Shown here: piece after piece, positions 32,441 to 37,808 of the stretch
Layout: each line of letters opens with the position of its first letter
How positions within the stretch are numbered: position 1 is the first letter of the stretch
Assembly: GCA_016742125.1 (NCBI GenBank)
Contig: JACVCM010000023.1
Location: forward strand, 1-37,808
Reading direction: 5' to 3'
DNA length: 37,808 nucleotides
Origin: Sphingomonadaceae bacterium
GTDB lineage: Bacteria; Pseudomonadota; Alphaproteobacteria; Sphingomonadales; Sphingomonadaceae
Notes under the pieces: model-generated
Database searches by the model: none
What the model was told of the DNA's origin: nothing
The model's input: only the letters and a program-made list of their open reading frames with translations
Program-made: the position numbers and the translations under genes

Positions 32441-33370
32441 TCAACTGCTCGCAAAAACATCTCCGCGTGCGTAGTGGCCTGAGATATCGAGATCAAAACG
32501 CGCGCGGACTATTTCGGCTGTATCAACCTCGGCGACCACTAACCCCTCGTCGCCGTAGAGCGGTCCGGCGAGCACGTCGCCAAACGGAGATATGATGCAG
32601 CTGCCGCCGCGGATCATCGGTGCTTCTTCCGCACGATCTCGCAAGGTGATGGGTTGCCCTAATGTTTCGGTCGCCGCAGGTTGAAATTGACAGGCGGTGA
32701 TCACAAAACTGCGCATTTCATAAGCGATGTGTCGCATTGAGATATGCCAGATTTCACGCTCATCAACCGTCGGCGCACACCAGATTGTTACGCCCTTGGC
32801 ATGAAACGCCTGGCGCAGCTGAGGCATGTAGTTTTCCCAGCAGATCGCGGCACCGGCCTGACCTGCACGCGTCGGCAAAACAGGCAGCGTTTTGCCGTCA
32901 CCCTGACCCCAGATCAGGCGTTCGGCGGCTGTGGGCATCAGTTTGCGGTGATATCCGATCAGTTGACCTTCGTCGCTGATCATCAGAGCGACGCAATAGA
33001 GGGTGCCTCCGGCGCGCTCGATCGCGCCGGTTACGATTGCCGTCGCGGTTCGCTTGGCCAGGCCGCACACAGCCGCAGCCTCCGGGCCCTCAAGCGTAAT
33101 CGCCTGTTCCCAATATGTGAGATAAGTGTCGCGGCCTTCCGGCATACGATAGCCGATCCGGGTCCCGAAATCCGCACCCTTAGGATAACCACCCAATAGC
33201 GCCTCCGGCAGCACGAGCAAGTCAAGACGGGCGTCGGCGATCTCAGCCTCATACGCTAATATGCGCTCAAGCGTCGCGGCTGTCCCGGCGGGCGACGAAC
33301 CTATTTGCAGCGCGCCCAAACGTGCCTTTTTGCCGTTCACAGTCTCAGCTCTGCCATAACGCTTTTCCAT
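32441..33370 (-). CDS. Nitrilase
   Basis: 309 residues as given from the ATG at 33370. A GTG at 33340 that overlaps the SIS stop (GTGA) is an equally plausible coupled start and would remove 10 residues. The triad is clear and in true-nitrilase context: Glu56 in LPEALLGGYPKG, Lys143 in HRKLMPTAAERLIWGQGDG and Cys177 in AICWENYMP. These surrounding sequences are those of nitrilases converting R-CN to acid and ammonia, which is a firmer call than for the other superfamily member at 27204. It is the last gene of the rhodanese-SIS-nitrilase operon. Confidence 0.93.
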   Translation of the reverse strand: MEKRYGRAETVNGKKARLGALQIGSSPAGTAATLERILAYEAEIADARLDLLVLPEALLGGYPKGADFGTRIGYRMPEGRDTYLTYWEQAITLEGPEAAAVCGLAKRTATAIVTGAIERAGGTLYCVALMISDEGQLIGYHRKLMPTAAERLIWGQGDGKTLPVLPTRAGQAGAAICWENYMPQLRQAFHAKGVTIWCAPTVDEREIWHISMRHIAYEMRSFVITACQFQPAATETLGQPITLRDRAEEAPMIRGGSCIISPFGDVLAGPLYGDEGLVVAEVDTAEIVRARFDLDISGHYARGDVFASS

Positions 33371-34353
33371 GGCTGCCTGTGGCCGTGCAGAGTGTCCGGA
33401 TCGGTTGCCAGCGTATGCGCCAAGGCCGAGGTTAGGAGGTGAAAGGGCAGAATGGAGAGAAACGGACGCAGCAGCGGATGCGGCGGTTGGGAGAATATCA
33501 AGTCTGCACCGTCAGTACCACATGTCGCAACCGTTGAAAGATCAAGCCGTTTCAGCACATCGATCAGCAGCCGAGACCGACCGCCATCCTCACGTTCTGG
33601 CAGCATCACAATCGCACTCATCCCCGGATGATAGCTGGCAGGGGTTCCGTGGATAGCAAACTCAGGCGACATGGCCTCGGTCCACAGCCATGCCCCCTCC
33701 TTGATTTTCAATGCTGCTTCCTGCGCAGTCGCAAGGTCCGGCCCAAAGCCGCTGATCAGAATAGGCGACGTATTGGAGAATGCCCTGACCAGCTCGAGCT
33801 GCGGCTTCATCGCAAGCGAGGCAGCAACCGCGCCCGACAGCTTTGGAAGCGCCGCCGCAAAAGCCTCTGCTTCGTCGGGGAAGGTTGCCGCAACGATACG
33901 CGCCAGCGCCGCTAGCGAGGCCAAATAGGAGACGCTGAAAGTTCCTGCGGTTTCGTTCGCGCAGGTGCGGATGGTATGATCCGCAGACTGTTCCGGCGCC
34001 GCATCGCCGACGATGGAGATTGTGCGGCACCCGGCCGCCCTTGCCCGATCAAGCGAGGCCAGTGGATAAATCTTCTTTCCTCGGTGGCTGATGACAACAA
34101 CTTGGTCTTGGGCATGGATCGGAAAAACACCGGTTCCCAGATCATGTGCATCAATGCCAAGCGCCCGCACCCGCCCACCGGTCAATTGCACTACCCAGTC
34201 CGCCGCGACCCGTGCGGCATGGAGCGAAGTGCCGATTCCTGTGAAAAGGATCGGCCGCTCTGGTTCAAGTGACGGAATATCGGTTCTGGCAATGACCTCT
34301 GCGACAACATCGGGCATCGAAGCAAGTTGCTCGTCATAGGCAAAGGTCTTCAT
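33337..34353 (-). CDS. Double SIS-domain protein (GlmS C-terminal-like)
   Basis: 338 residues from the ATG at 34353 (a GTG three codons earlier is possible). Two sugar-isomerase (SIS) domains: the first has LFTGIGTSLHAARVAADWV, VVVISHRGKKIYPL and ISIVGD; the second has PILISGFGPDLATAQEAALKIKEGAWLWTEAMSPEFAIHGTPAS. The latter resembles the isomerase half of glucosamine-6-phosphate synthase, without the glutaminase domain. Family members isomerise, bind or deglycate phosphosugars. It overlaps the nitrilase start. Why a phosphosugar enzyme is coupled to nitrilase and rhodanese is unexplained. Confidence 0.88.
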   Translation of the reverse strand: MKTFAYDEQLASMPDVVAEVIARTDIPSLEPERPILFTGIGTSLHAARVAADWVVQLTGGRVRALGIDAHDLGTGVFPIHAQDQVVVISHRGKKIYPLASLDRARAAGCRTISIVGDAAPEQSADHTIRTCANETAGTFSVSYLASLAALARIVAATFPDEAEAFAAALPKLSGAVAASLAMKPQLELVRAFSNTSPILISGFGPDLATAQEAALKIKEGAWLWTEAMSPEFAIHGTPASYHPGMSAIVMLPEREDGGRSRLLIDVLKRLDLSTVATCGTDGADLIFSQPPHPLLRPFLSILPFHLLTSALAHTLATDPDTLHGHRQPWKSVMAELRL

Positions 34354-34367
34354 GGGTAACACTCTGC

Positions 34368-34778
34368 TCAGGCCGCTTGAATTTCCTCATTCGCTTCGAG
34401 AGTAAAGCCCTCGTCGAGCCAGCCAGTTACGCCGCCTGCCATGATCTTTACTGGTCGGCCCAGCTTGGCGAGGCGGAGAGCGCCGCGTGCGGCGCCATTG
34501 CAATGGGGGCCGGCGCAATAAGTGATGAACAGCGTGTCGGCAGGCCACTCACTCATCTTGGACGCGATGATCTTGCCGTGCGGCAGATTGATCGCGCCTG
34601 CGATATGTCCCTTGGCATACAGCGCGGGACTGCGAACGTCGAGCAACACGAAATCGGGCTCGGTCGTCATCCCTTCATGGACATCCCAGCAATCGGTTTC
34701 GAAAGTGAATTCGGCGGCAAAATGGGCTTCGGCCTCGGCTGAAGATGCTGCGGGTATCGCGGCAACGGAAGTGGGCAT
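34368..34778 (-). CDS. Rhodanese-domain sulfurtransferase
   Basis: 136 residues from the ATG at 34778, preceded by GGAG at 9 nt; in-frame codons further upstream lie in the divergent promoter. A single rhodanese domain with FVLLDVRSPALYAKGHIAGAINLPH and the active-site loop around Cys88 (YCAGPHC), which also contains a second Cys93. Single-domain rhodaneses transfer sulfane sulfur, for example to cyanide. It heads the operon with the SIS and nitrilase genes, divergent from the FtrA-type regulator, an arrangement that links sulfur or cyanide handling with nitrile hydrolysis (inference). Confidence 0.92.
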   Translation of the reverse strand: MPTSVAAIPAASSAEAEAHFAAEFTFETDCWDVHEGMTTEPDFVLLDVRSPALYAKGHIAGAINLPHGKIIASKMSEWPADTLFITYCAGPHCNGAARGALRLAKLGRPVKIMAGGVTGWLDEGFTLEANEEIQAA

Positions 34779-34846
34779 GATGGCGGTCTCCTTTGAATTG
34801 GCACTTGCCGGATATGGGATTGAACGGGACATCACAATTGGCGTAT

Positions 34847-35857
34847 ATGACACATATGGATAAAATTACGCCAAACCTGTCTGGTCCGCTGGTCGTCGCA
34901 CTTGTCTACGATGGTCTCTGCACGTTCGAGTTTTCCATCGCCGCCGAAATTTTTGGTCTGGCCCGACCTGAAATGGGCGAAAGTTGGTATCGCTTCGCCA
35001 GCGCCGCGATCGACCCCGGGCCCATGCGTGCACAGGGGAGGCTTCGCGTCGAAACCGACGGCGGAACCGACCTGATTGAACAAGCGGACCTTATCATCGT
35101 GCCGGGCTGGAAAAGCGCAGCGACCCCGGTACCCGATACCTTAACCGATATACTGCGGGCCGCCCACGCACGAGGCGCGAGGCTCGCTTCGATCTGTTCT
35201 GGTGCATTCGTTCTTGCGGCGACCGGCCTGCTTGATGGAAAACGGATAGCCACGCACTGGCGGTATGCAGAAACGCTGGCGTTGATGCACCCGGCGTGCG
35301 AGGTCGATTCACAAGTGTTATATGTGGAAGAGGCCCGAATCCTGACTTCAGCGGGCAGTGCCGCGGGCATCGACCTGATGTTGCATATCATACGCACCGA
35401 TTTCGGCACGGAAGCCGCCAACAGTGTCGCCCGCCGCCTTGTCATGCCGCCTCACCGGAATGGTGGGCAAGCACAGTTCATCGAGCGTCCTGTGCCCGCG
35501 ACGCACCAAGGACGGCTTTCGGATCTTCTGGAACGTGTGCGCGCTGAACCCTCAGCGGATTGGAGTGTCAACCGCCTCGCGGCAGAGGCGGCGATGAGTC
35601 CGCGTACCCTGCTCCGCCGTTTCGCAGAAACGACCGGCCTGGCACCCGGCGAATGGGTGACGTCGGTGCGTGTAGAAGAAGCAAAGCGGCTATTGGAAAC
35701 GACAAGGTTGCCCGTTGAACATGTGGCCGAGAAAGCGGGCTTCGGGACAATTGCAACGCTGCGCCATCATTTTCACAACCAGCTTGGCCTTGCTCCACGA
35801 GAATATCGCGAACGGTTTGCGAGCCGTGCCAGACATGGGCTGTTGCTGTTAGCCTAA
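34847..35857 (+). CDS. FtrA/GlxA-type AraC regulator with DJ-1/PfpI-like domain
   Basis: 336 residues from the ATG at 34847 (34856 also possible; both lack a strong SD). The N-terminal ~190 residues are a DJ-1/PfpI-like sensor (VALVYDGLCTFEFSIAAEIFG, IIVPGW, LASICSGAFVLAATGLLDG with the elbow Cys, then THW). The C-terminal AraC domain carries WSVNRLAAEAAMSPRTLLRRF and PVEHVAEKAGFGTIATLRHHF, ending LGLAPREYRERF. FtrA-named proteins share this architecture. It is divergent from the rhodanese gene, so it likely controls the rhodanese-SIS-nitrilase operon. Confidence 0.93.
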   Translation: MTHMDKITPNLSGPLVVALVYDGLCTFEFSIAAEIFGLARPEMGESWYRFASAAIDPGPMRAQGRLRVETDGGTDLIEQADLIIVPGWKSAATPVPDTLTDILRAAHARGARLASICSGAFVLAATGLLDGKRIATHWRYAETLALMHPACEVDSQVLYVEEARILTSAGSAAGIDLMLHIIRTDFGTEAANSVARRLVMPPHRNGGQAQFIERPVPATHQGRLSDLLERVRAEPSADWSVNRLAAEAAMSPRTLLRRFAETTGLAPGEWVTSVRVEEAKRLLETTRLPVEHVAEKAGFGTIATLRHHFHNQLGLAPREYRERFASRARHGLLLLA

Positions 35858-36449
35858 GCGACATAATCCAGACAGTCGGCTCCTTACGAAAAGCTGCCGC
35901 AGGTGGTCGAACCCTGCGGCTTCCGAGTATGATTGCGAATGGCGGATTTGTCCCAAAGCTTGGCGGAACTCCCAACTCAATTGAAGCGTTAACGATTGGC
36001 GAGTTACAGGGGGCGGCTTCGAGCCGACGAACGGCGGCTATGTCGGCGAAAGCTGACAAAACGCATGTCGCGTTTGGGGCGATTTTAGGTTGCGCGCCAA
36101 TGTCGGCAATGTCTCGTTACCCGACGTGTCGAGCGATTTGATCGAGCAACGATTCAATATCTTTATGGCTTCGTCGGAGTAACGCTGATCGCTCTTTCGG
36201 CGTCATCCCATCGTCGGCTTTCCAAAGTAGCGCAGTCACGCTGGCATCTTCCAGGGTACCCCCGATCTGGGTGAACAAATCTCGAATGTCTGAACCATTG
36301 GCCATGAGCTCGATATGCTCGAAAAGACAAGGAAGTCCACATTGAGCTTTGATTGATCAGTGCGACATTCCATTCGACTTCTTGATTAAACGAAGCATTG
36401 CAGTTCGAGTGAATCGCGAGATTTAGCTCGCGCTGCTCGACTGGCGGAC
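35858..36449. other. Gene-poor stretch between the FtrA-type and DUF2924 genes
   Basis: Apart from the small minus-strand frame at 36117-36305, no gene is supported. The part around 36340-36440 contains GTGCGACATTCC, loosely like the end of the dispersed repeat, but not enough to call a copy. The DUF2924 frame stays open upstream to 36387 with no start codon, so this end may be a junction where the mobile remnant begins. Confidence 0.4.
36117..36305 (-). CDS. Small hypothetical protein
   Basis: 62 residues starting MANGSDIRDLFTQIGGTLED and ending ESLLDQIARHVG. It is acidic and amphipathic, with helices predicted throughout (SVTALLWKADDGMTPKERSALLRRSHKDI). A weak GAG lies before the ATG. The amino-acid composition looks protein-like and the frame is not antisense to another gene, but no family is recognised. 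Confidence 0.4.
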   Translation of the reverse strand: MANGSDIRDLFTQIGGTLEDASVTALLWKADDGMTPKERSALLRRSHKDIESLLDQIARHVG

Positions 36450-36860
36450 ATGAAGCCGCCGGAACTTCGGTCCAAATGGCGCGAGGTCTACCGCGCGGCA
36501 GCGCCCGACATAGGCCCCGATCTATTGAGGCGAGGGATCGCCTACAGGCTGCAGGAGCGGGGGCAGGGCAGTCTGACAAGTTCGGCCAACCGCGAAATTG
36601 ACAGGCTGATAAAGCAATTAGCGAAGGGAGACGGCATGCTCAATAGCGCGCCGTCTTCTTTGAAAGCTGGTACACGGCTTGTGCGAACCTGGCGCGGCAA
36701 GATGCATCAAGTGCTGGTTCTTGATGACGGCTTCGAATTCGATGGCAGGCGGTTTGGATCACTAAGTCAGATAGCCAGTGAAATCACGGGCGCTCATTGG
36801 TCGGGTCCGCGCTTCTTCGGACTCTTGGCCAATGCACGCAAGAGTGAGGCTCCAAAGTGA
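36450..36860 (+). CDS. DUF2924 domain protein
   Basis: 136 residues. The N-terminal part (PPELRSKWREVYRA, LLRRGIAYRLQERGQG) and C-terminal part (GTRLVRTWRGKMHQVLVLDDGFEFDGRRFGSLSQIASEITGAHWSGPRFFGL) match DUF2924, a family usually encoded directly before large serine recombinases. In-frame codons before the ATG (AARLAD) also look like family sequence but contain no start, so the 5' end may be truncated. Its stop overlaps the recombinase remnant start (GTGA at 36857), the usual arrangement of the pair. Function unknown, presumed accessory to recombination. Confidence 0.85.
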   Translation: MKPPELRSKWREVYRAAAPDIGPDLLRRGIAYRLQERGQGSLTSSANREIDRLIKQLAKGDGMLNSAPSSLKAGTRLVRTWRGKMHQVLVLDDGFEFDGRRFGSLSQIASEITGAHWSGPRFFGLLANARKSEAPK

Positions 36861-37543
36861 GCGGGCCAACTCGTAAGCTGGAGATGGATTTCAATCACTC
36901 GGTTCAAACCGGGCGAAGACCCCTCAACGATATGCAGGTTTCCTGCAGGTGAAGTCGACCAGATCGTGATCAATACCTTTGCAGCGCATCTTAAAAGGCC
37001 CTCTCAGACCGATGACTCTACGCGCAAAGTCGAATGGCAAGCTCAGTGCGAAGCGAATGCTTCTCTAGCTCACAATTTGAAACATATCTCCAAAAGCGAA
37101 TTACGGGCGGTGTTGCTCGACCATGAGTGAGCGTGCACGTTGCCGAGGACCATATCAAAATCATGATCGGTTTCGATCCGCTGACCCAAACAATCACTGT
37201 CCCTGCGCAACTGGTCCGTCGCGGTAATGAACTTAGGATGGCATTGCCTCCCGACCACGATTCGACCACCCGACAATTGGCCGAGCCTGCACTCATCCGT
37301 CTGCTCGCGCAAAGGTTTGCAGCGCGAGAGCATTTGACCACCGGCAAAGAAATCCCCGCAGTCTCTAACCATAACAAGCGGCACATGCATCGACTCGCAC
37401 GAATATCTTGGCTTGCGCCCGACATCATCTCCGCGATTCTCGATGGAAAGCAGCCGGTTCAACTGACTGCTCGTCACTTGCTGCGCTGCGCGGACATCCC
37501 GATGGAGTGGCAAGCCCAGCGGCAGTTTCTAGGGTTCGGCTAG
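36857..37543 (+). pseudogene. Remnant of a large serine recombinase (internal deletion plus frameshift)
   Basis: The GTG overlapping the DUF2924 stop encodes SGPTRKLE, the usual opening of this recombinase type (normally followed by RCAIYTRKS), but the catalytic and most central coding is missing. From about 36953 a second frame reads DQIVINTFAAHLKRPSQTD and QAQCEANASLAHNLKHISKSELRAVLLDHE, then hits TGA at 37128. From 37127 a shifted frame carries the family C-terminus (TITVPAQLVRRGNELRMALPPD, ISWLAPDIISAILDGKQPVQLTARHLL), ending FLGFG at 37543. No catalytic serine domain remains, so it cannot recombine. The fragment marks a former mobile element near the tRNA. Confidence 0.82.
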
Positions 37544-37575
37544 CCCCGTTCGAAACAAAAGTGGTGCCACGAAAA

Positions 37576-37600
37576 AGGGCCTCGGAGAAATCCGGGCCCT
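37576..37600. terminator. GAAA-tetraloop terminator-like hairpin
   Basis: AGGGCC-T-CGGA, loop GAAA, then TCCG-GGCCCT, with one bulged T. Five A residues flank the left side and CTTT the right, so it could terminate in both directions. It lies 32 bp after the recombinase remnant and before the tRNA. Nothing else was found in the rest of the 37544-37736 gap. Confidence 0.7.
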
Positions 37601-37736
37601 CTTTGGTAGTTTGGGAGCGATGATTGCGTCTCTGGCTACAAGCGACTACAGCGCCGAGCGGTAACGTCCCGAAGTTACGCGCCAATAAGCGCGCTATCCG
37701 CAGTGCGCCAAATCGATAGGGATTCTGGGGACTGCC

Positions 37737-37808
37737 TGGTGCTGCTGGGGAGGATTGAACTCCCGACCTCGTCATTACCAATGACGCGCTCTACCACTGA
37801 GCTACAGC
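37737..37808 (-). tRNA. tRNA-Thr (anticodon GGU), 5' end cut by window edge
   Basis: On the minus strand: D-arm TAGCTCAGTGGTAGAGC, anticodon stem CGTCA/TGACG with the 7-nt loop TTGGTAA (anticodon GGT), T-arm GGGAGTTCAATCCTCCC, acceptor strand CAGCAGC, discriminator A and an encoded CCA at 37739-37737. Pairing predicts that the first three bases (GCT) lie just beyond 37808. Its 3' end faces the recombinase remnant. Confidence 0.95.

Noticed and set aside
35858..36130. A fifth copy of the dispersed repeat near 36040-36110
   Set aside because: It shares only short words such as ATGTCG and does not align over the full 67 bp in either orientation.
37737..37808. A second copy of the tRNA-Thr 3' end within the window as an attL/attR pair
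   Set aside because: I found no other copy of the GGGAGGATTGAAC-type sequence in the window, so island limits cannot be drawn.

Overview
The window looks like a chromosomal accessory region of a sphingomonad (Sphingomonadales, Alphaproteobacteria). The support is high GC, tightly packed operons joined by ATGA/GTGA/TAATG stop-start overlaps, a large TonB-dependent receptor of the kind common in sphingomonads, and a DUF2924 plus large-serine-recombinase remnant near a tRNA-Thr gene. No rRNA or housekeeping marker is present, so the genus cannot be fixed.

Layout. (1) 1-9460, minus: most of a giant autotransporter adhesin (more than 3150 codons, C-terminus outside the window). A winged-helix regulator diverges from it, and a perfect 11-bp hairpin sits just upstream of the adhesin's ribosome binding site. 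(2) 10688-15551: two divergent operons around an HxlR regulator. The minus arm is NTF2/SnoaL-like protein, SDR, 6-pyruvoyl-tetrahydropterin synthase, SDR, tautomerase. The plus arm is HxlR, SDR, and a DsbA/HCCA-isomerase-like protein. (3) 15744-17922, minus: small exported protein, TetR, cytochrome P450. (4) 18150-21946: a DauR-like regulator, PLP aminotransferase, ornithine cyclodeaminase/ketimine reductase-like protein and cupin, divergent from a PaiB-like FMN-binding protein. (5) 22216-29103: a TetR divergent from a six-gene operon of flavin amine oxidase, TonB receptor, four-helix membrane protein, nitrilase-superfamily hydrolase, MAPEG protein and a His-rich six-helix membrane protein. 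(6) 29392-32283: AraC regulator, exported alpha/beta hydrolase, exported double NTF2 protein. (7) 32441-35857: rhodanese, SIS-domain protein and nitrilase, divergent from an FtrA/GlxA-type regulator. (8) 36117-37808: a small ORF, DUF2924, a wrecked recombinase, a hairpin terminator, and tRNA-Thr(GGU) cut by the window edge.

As a whole the region is a patchwork of small, locally regulated catabolic or secondary-metabolic cassettes. Most cassettes carry their own regulator and a recognisable paired or palindromic operator candidate. Three of these operators (two TetR, one AraC) are duplicated at exactly 20-bp offset. A ~67-bp dispersed intergenic repeat occurs four times between the cassettes. 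The most promising biology is the eukaryote-type pterin synthase flanked by SDRs (a possible tetrahydrobiopterin-like pathway) and the amine oxidase-TonB-nitrilase operon (a possible uptake and degradation route for an unidentified amine or amide). Substrates are inferred; none can be read directly from the sequence.
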